A stretch of DNA of 64,000 nt, from contig NZ_QVLR01000030.1 in the NCBI RefSeq assembly GCF_014822185.1, positions 37,463-101,462 of the forward strand. The letters are read 5' to 3'. The position numbers were made by a program, and so were the translations under genes. The notes under the pieces were generated by a model. The model was not told the origin of the DNA. It was given only the letters and a program-made list of their open reading frames with translations, and did not search any database. The stretch is from Azoarcus sp. Aa7 (GTDB lineage: Bacteria; Pseudomonadota; Gammaproteobacteria; Burkholderiales; Rhodocyclaceae). Below are positions 25,424 to 33,988 of the stretch, piece after piece (the stretch's first letter is position 1; each line of letters begins with the position of its first letter).

Positions 25424-26539
25424 TCAGGCAAGATCCAGAAGTTGGGTGGCCACGCGCTCGCGCCAGCGGCTGGCCGGACCGAGCCACTGGCTGCCCCACT
25501 GCGCGCGCTTGAAGTGCAGTTGCGGGTCGTATTCCCATGTGAATCCCACGCCGCCGTGCAGCTGCACCGCCTCCTGTGCGCAGTAGCGATAGGCGTCCGA
25601 CGCGAGCACGCGCGCGACAGCGACCTCGCAGGCCAGCGCGTCCGCGTCCTCCAGGCGTCCGACGCTCGCGGCGACGCCGCGCACGGCGGAGCGGGCGGTT
25701 TCGAGCTTCACCATCATCTGCGCACAGCGGTGCTTGACGGCCTGGAAACTCGCGACCGGCCGGCCGAACTGGACGCGTTCCTTCGTGTAGGCCACGGTCA
25801 TGTCGAGGCAGGCCGCGGCGCCACCGACCTGCTCGGCCGCGAGTTGCAGCGCGGCGAGCGAGACCGTGCGCGCAAGCCCCACGTCGAGCTTCCCGGGCGC
25901 GTCGATGCGGGCATCGGCCGCGAGACGCACCTCCCGGAAGCGCCACGCGCATTGCGGGCGGGTCAGATCCCAGACATCCAACGGACTGCGCTCGACGCCG
26001 GCGGCGTGTGCCGAAACATGGAAGAGACCGAAGCCGTCCTCGGTACGCGCGGCGACAAAGGCCATCGCGGCGTTGCCGTCGTCGAGCACCTGCGCGGCCT
26101 CGCCGTTCATCACCCATCCGTCCCCCTCGCGGCGGCATTCGATGCCGATCGCGTCCGGGGCCCAGACGAGCCCGGGCGCGAGGATCAGGGTCGCGCTCAC
26201 CTCGCCGTTCGCGAGTTCGGGCAGGAAACGCTCGCGCGCGGCGGCACTGCCCGCTTCGAGCAAGGCGGTCTGCGCCAACACCACACTCGCGAAGTAATGC
26301 GAGCGGATGAGCCGGCGCCCCATCTCCTCCATCAGCAGGGCGAGTTCCACCGCCCCCATGGCCAGCCCGCCCAAGTCCTCCGGCACCTGCACCGCCGGCC
26401 AGCCCAGCTCAGTGATGCGCCGCCACAGGGACGCATCCTCGTCCCGCGGCTTGCGGGCGTTGGCGAACTCGGCGAGGAACGCGGCCGCGGTGTCCTGCAG
26501 CGCGAGTTGCTCGTCGGATAACAGCAATGCATTTTCCAT
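25424..26539 (-). CDS. Acyl-CoA dehydrogenase, second subunit-like
   Basis: The 371-residue protein begins MENALLLSDEQLALQDTAAAF. It has QVPEDLGGLAMGAVELALL and, near the end, CAQEAVQLHGGVGFTWEYDPQLH, the usual C-terminal FAD-binding helix pattern. The middle is less conserved than in its partner, with no clear YSEPGAGSD motif, as is usual for one subunit of heteromeric steroid dehydrogenases. It leads the operon of the LLM and crotonase genes and has a box at 26606-26624. Start at 26539 chosen over an earlier ATG because it gives the normal family start. Confidence 0.88.
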   Translation of the reverse strand: MENALLLSDEQLALQDTAAAFLAEFANARKPRDEDASLWRRITELGWPAVQVPEDLGGLAMGAVELALLMEEMGRRLIRSHYFASVVLAQTALLEAGSAAARERFLPELANGEVSATLILAPGLVWAPDAIGIECRREGDGWVMNGEAAQVLDDGNAAMAFVAARTEDGFGLFHVSAHAAGVERSPLDVWDLTRPQCAWRFREVRLAADARIDAPGKLDVGLARTVSLAALQLAAEQVGGAAACLDMTVAYTKERVQFGRPVASFQAVKHRCAQMMVKLETARSAVRGVAASVGRLEDADALACEVAVARVLASDAYRYCAQEAVQLHGGVGFTWEYDPQLHFKRAQWGSQWLGPASRWRERVATQLLDLA

Positions 26540-26605
26540 TGGCTTTCCCGTGAATCGCCCCGTGGATCTTGATGAGGCGATTCTCCCGGCGGGGGCGGAG
26601 GGACA

Positions 26606-26624
26606 CATCATCCAATGGGACTAT
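26606..26624 (-). promoter_or_regulatory. Regulon box upstream of the acyl-CoA dehydrogenase operon
   Basis: The minus strand reads ATAGTCCCATTGGATGATG, 67 bp before the start at 26539. GAGAATCGC about 22 bp downstream might be the -10. It is 53 bp from the divergent box of the F420 operon. Confidence 0.7.
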
Positions 26625-26677
26625 TGGTGGAATCCCTCAGCGCTTGGCCGGATTTGATTCGCCCCCCTGCCCCGCCG

Positions 26678-26696
26678 ATAGTGCAAAAGAACGATG
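26678..26696 (+). promoter_or_regulatory. Regulon box upstream of the F420 operon
   Basis: It reads ATAGTGCAAAAGAACGATG, matching 14-15 of the conserved positions, 55 bp before the start of the F420:NADP reductase. TGATAGCTTT about 20 bp downstream is a plausible -10. The two F420-side operons are thus under divergent boxes. Confidence 0.6.
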
Positions 26697-26750
26697 CTGC
26701 CCGCCTCCCCCGACTGATAGCTTTGGCCTCACATCGAAAAGAGGCCAGAC

Positions 26751-27428
26751 ATGACAGACGGGACAGAACGAATCATCGGCGTGGTCGGCGGGACGGGACA
26801 CCTGGGCGCGGCTCTCGCACGGCGCTGGGCAAAGCACGGCCACAAGGTCGTGATCGGTTCGCGCGACGCGGAAAAGGCCCGTGCTGCCGCCGATGCACTG
26901 GGCGCCGAACTGGGACGCGAGATCGCCTCCGGCACCAACCTCGACGCGGCACGCCAGGCCGACGTCGTCGTTGTGACGGTGCCCTTCGCCTCGCAGGCGG
27001 CCGTGCTCGACGAAATCCGCCCTGCGGTCGGCGGCAAGATCGTCGTCGATACCACCGTGCCGCTCGTCCCGCCCAAGGTGATGCGGGTCCAGTTGCCGCC
27101 CGAAGGCTGCGCAGCGCTGCGCGCGCAGGCGCTGCTCGGCGACGGCGTGCGCGTCGTCTCCGCCTTCCACAACGTGGCTGCGCACAAGCTCGCGACCGAT
27201 GTCGAGGTCGAATGCGACGTGCTGGTCTTCGGCGATGACAAGGCGGCGCGCGGCGTGGTCGCGGCGCTCGCGGACGACGCGGGCCTGCGCGGGCTCCATG
27301 CCGGGGCGCTGGCCAACTCCGCAGCCGCCGAGGCCCTGACCTCGATCCTCATCTTCATGAACCGCAACTATTCGGTGGATGGGGCCGGCGTGCGCATCAC
27401 CGGCGCGCTCGCCGCCTACGCCGACTGA
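26751..27428 (+). CDS. F420-dependent NADP reductase (Fno-like)
   Basis: The 225-residue protein starts IIGVVGGTGHLGAALARRWAKHGHKVVIGSRD (positions 7-38; NADP-binding loop with GxGxxG and SR for the phosphate). It continues ADVVVVTVPFASQAAVLD, VVDTTVPLVPPKV, and SAFHNVAAHKLAT, patterns of Fno. It moves hydride between F420H2 and NADP. It is the first gene of an operon with CofC and FO synthase, so the assignment is well supported. It links F420 to the cell's NADPH pool. Confidence 0.88.
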   Translation: MTDGTERIIGVVGGTGHLGAALARRWAKHGHKVVIGSRDAEKARAAADALGAELGREIASGTNLDAARQADVVVVTVPFASQAAVLDEIRPAVGGKIVVDTTVPLVPPKVMRVQLPPEGCAALRAQALLGDGVRVVSAFHNVAAHKLATDVEVECDVLVFGDDKAARGVVAALADDAGLRGLHAGALANSAAAEALTSILIFMNRNYSVDGAGVRITGALAAYAD

Positions 27429-27440
27429 CCGGGGCCGACC

Positions 27441-28148
27441 GTGAGCTGCTGGGCGCTGATCCCGATCAAGCTGCCCGCCCTGGGCAAGGGTCGGCTGGCC
27501 GGCGTTCTCGGCCCGGGCGAGCGTCAGCGCCTGATACGCGCGATGCTCGACCGCGTGCTCGACGCGCTGCTCGGCTCGTCACTGATCGAGCGCATCGCCA
27601 TCGTCACCCCCGCCGCCAATCTCACCTCGCGCCCCGTCGAGGTCCTGCCCGACTGCGGCCTCGGGCTCAACGGCTCGGTGCAACAGGCGGCCCTCGCCCT
27701 CGCCGACCGGGGCGCGAGCGAACTCGTCGTGATGCACGGCGACCTGCCGCTTGCGCGTCCCGAGGACATCGACGAACTCGTGCTGCGCGGTCGCCAATCC
27801 GGCCTCGGACTCGCGCCCGACAGGGCCCGCGTCGGCACCAATGCGATCTACCTCGAGGCCGGCAGCGATTTTCGCTTTCAGTTCGGCACGCAGAGTTTCC
27901 CCATTCACGTCGCCGAGGCGCTGCGCTGCGGACTGGTGCCGGCCATCGTCGAACGGCCGGGACTGGCCTTCGACGTCGATCTGCCGGCCGATCTCGCGCG
28001 CTTTGCGCGTCCTCTCGGCCAATCACTTACCCACCCGCTGACGCCCCGCCGCGACCCAGCGGGCCGCCACTTCCCCACCCTCCACCGGACCCCCATGCCA
28101 TGGCCGACAGTGCACAGCGAATCCTTGCCGACGTACGCGCGGGACTGA
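27441..28148 (+). CDS. cofC: CofC/FbiD-type phospholactate (or phosphoenolpyruvate) guanylyltransferase
   Basis: It activates a C3 phospho-acid with GTP in F420 side-chain synthesis. The 235-residue protein has IPIKLPALGKGRLAGVLG, the nucleotide-binding start of the family, ELVVMHGDLPLA for the metal site, and GTNAIYLE, followed by FDVDLPADL. The GTG start at 27441 follows the Fno stop by 12 bp. The 3' end overlaps the FO synthase start by 49 bp, and its last ~30 residues are not family-like. Gram-negative enzymes may use 2- or 3-phosphoglycerate or PEP instead of phospholactate; this cannot be decided here. Confidence 0.86.
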   Translation: MSCWALIPIKLPALGKGRLAGVLGPGERQRLIRAMLDRVLDALLGSSLIERIAIVTPAANLTSRPVEVLPDCGLGLNGSVQQAALALADRGASELVVMHGDLPLARPEDIDELVLRGRQSGLGLAPDRARVGTNAIYLEAGSDFRFQFGTQSFPIHVAEALRCGLVPAIVERPGLAFDVDLPADLARFARPLGQSLTHPLTPRRDPAGRHFPTLHRTPMPWPTVHSESLPTYARD

Positions 28149-30496
28149 GGCTAGACGCCCCAGGCGCGGCGGTTCTCGCGGCCGCGCCCGAACTCGGAGC
28201 GATTCTGGCGACTGCGGAAGCACTGACCCTCGCCGGCCACGGCACGGAAGTCGGCTGGTCGCGCAAGGTATTCATTCCGCTCACGCACCTGTGCCGAAAC
28301 CGCTGTGGGTACTGCACCTTTGCCGAGAGTCCGCGCGCAGGAACACCGGCCTATCTCGGTCCGGACGAGGTGCTCGCGATTGCCCGCACCGGGGCGGAAG
28401 CCGGCTGCCGCGAGGCCCTGCTGACCCTCGGCGAACGCCCCGAACTGCGCCACCCCGCGGCGCGCGAGGCACTCTCCGCGCTGGGCTTCGACAGCACGGT
28501 GGACTACGTCGCCGCGATCGCACGCCGAATCTTCGATGAGACGGGACTGCTGCCGCATCTCAATCCGGGGACCCTCTCGGCGGAGGAGCTCGCCCGGCTG
28601 CGGCCACACGCCGCATCGATGGGACTGATGCTGGAGTCGACCGCCACCCGCCTGTGCGAACGCGGTGACCCGCACTGGCGGTGCCCGGACAAGCATCCGG
28701 ACGTGCGCCTCGCGACCCTGCGCGCCGCTGGCGAGCAGGCGATCGCGATGACGAGCGGCATTCTCGTCGGCATCGGCGAGACGCGCTTCGAACGGATCGA
28801 GGCCCTCTTTGCACTGCGAGAAATGAACGAGCGCCACGGCCACCTCCAGGAGATCATCGTCCAGAACTTCCGCGCCAAGCCGCGCACCGCGATGGCTCAC
28901 TCCCCGGAGCCGGACCTGGCCGAACACCAGTGGACGATCGCGATGGCGCGCCTGATCTTCGGCCCGACGATGTCGATCCAGGCGCCGCCGAACCTGCGCC
29001 CGGGCGAACTCGCGCCGCTGATCCGCGCCGGCATCAACGATTGGGGCGGCATCTCGCCGGTCACGCCCGACCATGTGAACCCGGAGGCCGCGTGGCCGCA
29101 CATTGCCACGCTGCGGCAGGAAACCGAGGCGGCCGGGCGGGAGCTCGTCGAGCGCCTCGCGCTGGTCCCCGCCTACGCCCGCGACGCGGCCCGCTGGACC
29201 GCGCCCGACCTTGCACGCGCCATCCTGCAGCGCACCGACGCATCGGGCTTCGCGCGTGACGACGCCTGGCACGCCGGCAGCGGTGCGCCGCTCCCGCCAT
29301 CCGTCGGCGGCGGCGCCCGAAGCAACGCGGGTGCGCCGTCGAGCACTGTCCTCCGGCTGATCGACGAAGCCAGCGCCGGCCGCGAACTCACCGAGGATGC
29401 GATCGCCGCCCTCTTCGAAGCGCGCGGCGCCGACTACACGGCCGTCGTCGAGGCAGCCGATCGCCTGCGCGCGGCCACCGTTGGGGAAGGCGTGTCCTTC
29501 GTCGCGAACTGCAACATCAACTACACGAACATCTGCAAACACCGCTGCGGCTTCTGCGCCTTTGCGAAGGGGCGCAGCGCCGAGACGCTGCGCGGCCCCG
29601 CCTACGTGCTGAGCGCCGACGAGGTCGGACAGCGCGCCCTGGAAGCACACCGGCGCGGCGCCACCGAGGTCTGCCTGCAAGGGGGCATCCACCCCGCCTA
29701 CACGGGTCAGTCCTACCTCGACATCGTCGCGGCCGTACGCGACGCCGTGCCGGACATGCACATTCACGCCTTCTCGCCGCTCGAGATCCGCCACGGAGCG
29801 GCCACGCTTGGGCTGTCACCAGCCGCGTTCCTGCGCCGGTTGCGCGACGCCGGGCTGGGCAGCCTGCCCGGCACAGCAGCCGAAGTGCTCGACGACGAGG
29901 TGCGCGCAAAGCTGTGCCCGGACAAGCTCGGCGCCGACGAATGGCTCACCATCGTGCGGGCGGCCCACGAGGTGGGAGTGCCTACGACCTCGACGATCAT
30001 GTTCGGACACGTCGACACCCCCCGCCACTGGGCCCGCCATCTCCTCAAGCTGCGCCAACTTCAGCGAGACACGGGCGGCATCACCGAATTCGTGCCGCTG
30101 CCCTTCGTGCATATGGAATCGCCGCTGTGGCACAAGGGCCGCAGCCGATCCGGCCCCACCGCGCGCGAGGCCGTACTGATGCACGCGGTGGCGCGCCTCG
30201 CGCTGCACCCGCTGATCCCGAACATCCAGACCTCGTGGGTCAAGATGGGGCCGACCGGCGCGGCACGGTGCCTGCAAGCCGGCGCCAACGATCTGGGCGG
30301 AACACTGATGTACGAATCGATCACCCGCGCCGCCGGTGGCCTGAACGGCCAGGAAATGGACGGCATCGGCATGAATCGCATCGCCACCGCCATCGGCCGA
30401 CCCCTCTGGCGCCGCAATACGGTCTATGGGCGTGCAGCCGCGCGCGAGAACGCGACTCCCGCCGTACCCACCGAAACCGCTGCCTGCATTGGCTAA
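28100..30496 (+). CDS. fbiC: Bifunctional FO synthase (CofG-CofH fusion, FbiC type)
   Basis: It makes FO, the deazaflavin chromophore of F420, from tyrosine and a pyrimidine precursor by two radical-SAM steps. The 798-residue protein has two radical-SAM modules: cysteines C65-x3-C69-x2-C72 in CRNRCGYC and C479-x3-C483-x2-C486 in CKHRCGFC. CofG-type (IIVQNFRAKPRT, then AGINDWGGISPVTPDHVNP) and CofH-type (EVCLQGGIHP, HIHAFSPLEI, LGGTLMYESITRAAG) signatures follow in order. FbiC fusions are typical of actinobacteria, so horizontal origin is possible. It overlaps the CofC gene by 49 bp and is followed by a CoxG-like gene 39 bp later. Confidence 0.95.
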   Translation: MADSAQRILADVRAGLRLDAPGAAVLAAAPELGAILATAEALTLAGHGTEVGWSRKVFIPLTHLCRNRCGYCTFAESPRAGTPAYLGPDEVLAIARTGAEAGCREALLTLGERPELRHPAAREALSALGFDSTVDYVAAIARRIFDETGLLPHLNPGTLSAEELARLRPHAASMGLMLESTATRLCERGDPHWRCPDKHPDVRLATLRAAGEQAIAMTSGILVGIGETRFERIEALFALREMNERHGHLQEIIVQNFRAKPRTAMAHSPEPDLAEHQWTIAMARLIFGPTMSIQAPPNLRPGELAPLIRAGINDWGGISPVTPDHVNPEAAWPHIATLRQETEAAGRELVERLALVPAYARDAARWTAPDLARAILQRTDASGFARDDAWHAGSGAPLPPSVGGGARSNAGAPSSTVLRLIDEASAGRELTEDAIAALFEARGADYTAVVEAADRLRAATVGEGVSFVANCNINYTNICKHRCGFCAFAKGRSAETLRGPAYVLSADEVGQRALEAHRRGATEVCLQGGIHPAYTGQSYLDIVAAVRDAVPDMHIHAFSPLEIRHGAATLGLSPAAFLRRLRDAGLGSLPGTAAEVLDDEVRAKLCPDKLGADEWLTIVRAAHEVGVPTTSTIMFGHVDTPRHWARHLLKLRQLQRDTGGITEFVPLPFVHMESPLWHKGRSRSGPTAREAVLMHAVARLALHPLIPNIQTSWVKMGPTGAARCLQAGANDLGGTLMYESITRAAGGLNGQEMDGIGMNRIATAIGRPLWRRNTVYGRAAARENATPAVPTETAACIG

Positions 30497-30535
30497 GCGC
30501 CGCAACACAAAGACAACCACTACCAAGGAACGGAC

Positions 30536-31177
30536 ATGGCCCTGCAAATCCAGGAGAAATTCGAGGTCGCCGCGCCGGTCGACGCGGTCTGGCAGTTCCT
30601 GCTCGACCCGCAGAACGTCGTCGCCTGCATGCCAGGCGCCTCGCTAACGGAAATCGTGGATACCGAGAGCTTCATCGGCGCAGTGAAGCTCAAGATCGGC
30701 GCCGTCACCGCGCAGTATCAGGGCACGATCACCTACGTCGAGAAAGACGTCGCCAACCGCTGCGTCAAGCTGCTCGCGTCGGGCAACGAGCGCGGCGGCG
30801 GCACCGTCAGCGGAACGATCGTCACCCGCCTCACCCCCTCGCCCGACGGCCGCAGCACCGAAGTGAGCTGCGAGTCGAGCATCGACCTCACCGGTCGCAT
30901 CCTCCAGGTCGGCCGGGGCATGATCGAAGGCGTGTCGGCCCAGATCATCAAGAAGTACGTGAATAACGTGCGGGCCCTGCTTGAAGTGCCGCGTGATGCG
31001 CCTGTAACGCCCTCGACCATGACAGTCGACGCCGGAAGCACCCCGGCCGCTGCGCCGGAAGCGCCCTCGCGCCCCGTTCCCCGCAAGGAAGACTCGATCA
31101 ACGTCGTCGGCGTAGTGTTCAAGGTCTTCCTCGACCGCATCGCCGCGCTGTTCCGGCGCGTGTTCGGTCGGGCCTGA
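30536..31177 (+). CDS. CoxG-like (SRPBCC) protein
   Basis: The 213-residue protein starts MALQIQEKFEVAAPVDAVWQFLLDPQNVVACMPG, the opening of CoxG (carbon monoxide dehydrogenase subunit G) family proteins (residues 1-34, motif around W20 and PG). It also has KIGAVTAQYQGTITY and SCESSIDLTGRILQVGRGMI. The C-terminus is a proline-rich linker and a hydrophobic/basic tail (about residues 185-213) that may anchor it to the membrane. CoxG usually accompanies molybdenum hydroxylases, none of which lies in the window. As the last gene of the F420 operon it could also be a lipid-binding START-like protein. Its box is shared with Fno. Confidence 0.85.
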   Translation: MALQIQEKFEVAAPVDAVWQFLLDPQNVVACMPGASLTEIVDTESFIGAVKLKIGAVTAQYQGTITYVEKDVANRCVKLLASGNERGGGTVSGTIVTRLTPSPDGRSTEVSCESSIDLTGRILQVGRGMIEGVSAQIIKKYVNNVRALLEVPRDAPVTPSTMTVDAGSTPAAAPEAPSRPVPRKEDSINVVGVVFKVFLDRIAALFRRVFGRA

Positions 31178-31223
31178 GTCCTGCACGGGGGCGACCGCCC
31201 CCAAGGCAATCGGACGAGCCCGC

Positions 31224-31319
31224 GTAGGGCGGGAGGAGCGCAGCGCATCCCGCCAATCCAGGCGCCGGAATCCGCTCGACCGTTGCGTGGTGGGATGCGC
31301 TTCGCTTCTCCCACCCTAC
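31224..31319. repeat. Inverted-repeat element, second copy of the TAGGGCGG family
   Basis: Arms GTAGGGCGGG and CCCACCCTAC pair with one mismatch. Inside, GGAGCGCAGCGCATCCCGCC and GGGATGCGCTTCGCTTCTCC are the usual inner segments. It fills most of the gap between convergent CoxG and XdhC genes; the same family occurs at 16020-16138. Confidence 0.7.
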
Positions 31320-31422
31320 GAATCCGTGCCCCCGCAAACAATTTCACACGCGATCCGACGACAAGCGCATTCATGTGACCGCCCCTTCCCGCCCGAACGT
31401 GTCCGGGCTGCTCCGTCCCGAG

Positions 31423-32631
31423 CTAGTCGGCGATAATCCCGCACACGACTTCGCCGCGCGGCACGCCGACAGCAAGCACCGTTTCACGCGCCCCTTCAAG
31501 CGCCTCGCTCCGCGGGTGCAAGGGCTCGCGCCGCTCCCGCGCGAACCCGCCGCTGCGCCCCGTGACGACGGCACGGATCTCCGCGATGATCGCCAGCGCG
31601 ATCTCCTCCGGCGTGTCGGCTCCAATGTCCAGCCCCGCTGGGCCGTGCAGCCAGGCCGCTGCATCGCCGCGCGGCATCAGGCCCTCGTCCTCGAGCGCCG
31701 CCAGCAGGCGCGCGGTGCGCCGTTTCGGGCCGAGCAGCGCGACGTAGCGCGGCCGGCGCGGGATCAGCGCGCGCAGCACGCGGAGGTCCTCGAAGTAGTT
31801 ATGCGTCATCACCACGGCGATCGCCCCGCCTTCGTCCGACAGCCCGTCGAGCGCCTCGCTCGCCTCCGCGACGAGCACGCGATCGGCCGTTACGAAGCGC
31901 GCGTGTATCGCATGCCCCGCATTGCGCGACACGACGCTCACGTGCCAGCCGAGCGCCCGGGCGAAGTGCGCGAGCGGCGCGGCGTCGTGGCCGGCCCCGA
32001 AGATTGTCAGCGCCAGCGACGGCGCGACCACCTCGACGAAGGCTTCGAACTCTCCTGCTGGCGTACTGACCCGGGTGCGCGAAGAACGTCCCGTGTGCAG
32101 GGCCTTGGAGGCCTCGGCGCACAACAGCTCACGCGTCGAGTCATCGTCGATCCCCGTCGCGCAGCTCGATCCATCGTCGGCAAGCGTCAGCCGCGCACCG
32201 ATGCGCGTCCGAACCGCGCCCCGCACCGCGAAAACCGTGGCGACCACGCCTTTCCGGCGACGTCGCAGGCAGTCCGCGATGAAGTCGAGCGCCCCGGCAG
32301 GCCCATCCGGCGCCAGGGGCTCGACGAGCACCACCACGACCCCATTGCAGCCGAGCGAGTATCCTTCATCGAGATCCTCGCCGGTGGAGTCATACACCGT
32401 GACCGCAGGCTCACGGCTGTGCAGCACACGGGCGGCCTGACGGAATACATCGCGCTCCAGGCAACCACCGCTGATCGCGCCTTCGGCATCGCCGTCTTCG
32501 CTCACCAGCATGCGTGCGCCGGGGCGCCGGTATGTCGATCCTTCGACCGCCACCACAGTGGCCAACGCAGCCCTTTGTCCGCGCTCGCGCAGGCGCGCGA
32601 CAGCCTGGATGATCCGCTGCATTTCGTTCAT
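31423..32631 (-). CDS. XdhC/CoxI-family molybdenum-enzyme maturation protein
   Basis: XdhC proteins sulfurate or insert the molybdenum cofactor of xanthine dehydrogenase-type enzymes. The 402-residue protein has VVAVEGSTYRRPGARMLV, EGAISGGCLERDVF with the conserved cysteine, LTIFGAGHDAAPLAHFARALG (Rossmann-type NAD site), AVVMTHNYFEDLRVL, and VALLGPKRRTARLL. IGADTPEEIALAIIAEI completes the family pattern. The start at 32631 was chosen over 32697. No molybdenum hydroxylase subunits lie in the window, so its client enzyme is elsewhere. It is convergent with CoxG, which often accompanies the same enzymes. Confidence 0.9.
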   Translation of the reverse strand: MNEMQRIIQAVARLRERGQRAALATVVAVEGSTYRRPGARMLVSEDGDAEGAISGGCLERDVFRQAARVLHSREPAVTVYDSTGEDLDEGYSLGCNGVVVVLVEPLAPDGPAGALDFIADCLRRRRKGVVATVFAVRGAVRTRIGARLTLADDGSSCATGIDDDSTRELLCAEASKALHTGRSSRTRVSTPAGEFEAFVEVVAPSLALTIFGAGHDAAPLAHFARALGWHVSVVSRNAGHAIHARFVTADRVLVAEASEALDGLSDEGGAIAVVMTHNYFEDLRVLRALIPRRPRYVALLGPKRRTARLLAALEDEGLMPRGDAAAWLHGPAGLDIGADTPEEIALAIIAEIRAVVTGRSGGFARERREPLHPRSEALEGARETVLAVGVPRGEVVCGIIAD

Positions 32632-32874
32632 CGGCGACCTCCGTTCCAGTATCACGAACCCGGCTCCGACTGTCGCGCGCGGCGCGCAAACCCGCATCGT
32701 TCCTTTGCATTACGGCGGCGGCCACGGCTGTAACTATCCAGACGACAGGGGATTTAATGCGATCGGGTGATGCGCGCCGACGGGTCATCGACGACGATTC
32801 CCCCAACGGTCGGGAGACGCAGCAAGCACCTCGACCAGCGAACCGGAATGCGACGGATACGGACGGAGACGGCG

Positions 32875-33879
32875 ATGAATGATCTGAAACCGACTGGTAA
32901 ACTCGAGTTCTATCTGGCCCGTATGGCCAGCCGCGGTATCGGCGCCGAGCGCGTGCTCGCGGGCACCGGGCTACGCGCCGGACAGCTCCAGGAGCACGAC
33001 CTCCAGCCGCATCCGCCACAGTATCGTCGCGTGATCCTCAACATGCTGGAGCTGACACGCAACCCGTGGCTCGGCATAGCGCTCGGCGAAGAATTCCGCG
33101 TCAGCGATCTCGGCATCCTCGGCTATGCGGCGCTCAGCGCCTCCACGCTCAAGGACTCGCGCGAACTCTACGACCGCTACCGCGGCCTCAACGAACACAT
33201 CTTCTCCACCACCAACTACATCAAGCACGGGCGCTGGTTCTCCGAGATCCACGACGTCTATCGTCTCGGTGACGTGATGCGCTTCGCGGTCGAGGAATTC
33301 GTCAGCCAGACCATCCAGCTCGCGTCATCGCTGACGAACCGCCCCTTCCCGATCCTCGAGCTGCACCTGACCTTCCCGCAGCCTGCCGACGTCACGCCCT
33401 ACATCCGCCGCTTCAATTGCCCGATCTACTTCAACCAGTCGCGCAACCTCGTCGTCTTCGACATCAACCGGCTGCAGGACCCGATCAGCCTCGCGAACCC
33501 GGAGGTCTTCAAGCTGTGCGCCAGTCAGTGCGAGATGCTCGCCGCGCGCCAGCGCCGGGATGCAAAGCTGTCGGAATTGATCCGCGACTACCTGGTGAGC
33601 CATCCCGGCGACTTTCCGACCCTGGAGGAAATGGCTGACCACCTCAACATCGGCGCACGGACACTGCGCCGTCGGCTCGTGGATGAAGACCAAAGCTACC
33701 AGAAGATCCTCGACGACACGCGCAAGGATCTCGCGCTGCAGTACCTCCAGCACACCGCGCTGACGCCCAAGGAGATCGGCTACATGCTCGGCTACAGCAG
33801 CGTCAGCAACTTCCGCCGCGCCTTCAAGGCGTGGACGAACCAGACGCTCTCCGACGCGCGCCTCGCGCACGCCGCCTGA
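32875..33879 (+). CDS. AraC-family transcriptional regulator (Arabinose_bd/OruR-like type)
   Basis: The 334-residue protein has an N-terminal ligand domain of the Arabinose_bd type (YLARMASRGIGAERVLAGTG, LGILGYAALSASTLKDSRE). The C-terminal AraC helix-turn-helix pair starts with LEEMADHLNIGARTLRRRL and ends with KEIGYMLGYSSVSNFRRAFKAW. The start at 32875 (MNDLKPTG) has a CGGAGAC site. It lies just before the SDR/OYE/MFS operon on the same strand and may control it or the XdhC region. The same regulator type is common beside steroid and lipid catabolic genes. No consensus box precedes it. Confidence 0.9.
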   Translation: MNDLKPTGKLEFYLARMASRGIGAERVLAGTGLRAGQLQEHDLQPHPPQYRRVILNMLELTRNPWLGIALGEEFRVSDLGILGYAALSASTLKDSRELYDRYRGLNEHIFSTTNYIKHGRWFSEIHDVYRLGDVMRFAVEEFVSQTIQLASSLTNRPFPILELHLTFPQPADVTPYIRRFNCPIYFNQSRNLVVFDINRLQDPISLANPEVFKLCASQCEMLAARQRRDAKLSELIRDYLVSHPGDFPTLEEMADHLNIGARTLRRRLVDEDQSYQKILDDTRKDLALQYLQHTALTPKEIGYMLGYSSVSNFRRAFKAWTNQTLSDARLAHAA

Positions 33880-33907
33880 AGGCACAGGGCATCCCGCTTC
33901 CCCGGCG

Positions 33908-33926
33908 ATAGTCCCATCGGACGATG
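33908..33926 (+). promoter_or_regulatory. Regulon box upstream of the SDR/OYE/MFS operon
   Basis: It reads ATAGTCCCATCGGACGATG, matching the consensus fully, 63 bp before the first SDR start. TACGCT about 23 bp downstream may be the -10 element. Confidence 0.75.
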
Positions 33927-33988
33927 GCACACCGGGGCGGGATCCCTACGCTCACCCCACGCAAACAGTGATTTCCAGGAGACAAGGC

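Noticed and set aside
31423..32631. XdhC plus CofC as a molybdenum cofactor maturation locus (CofC read as MobA/MocA)
   Set aside because: The CofC-like protein lies directly between Fno and FO synthase and has CofC motifs, so the F420 reading is stronger.
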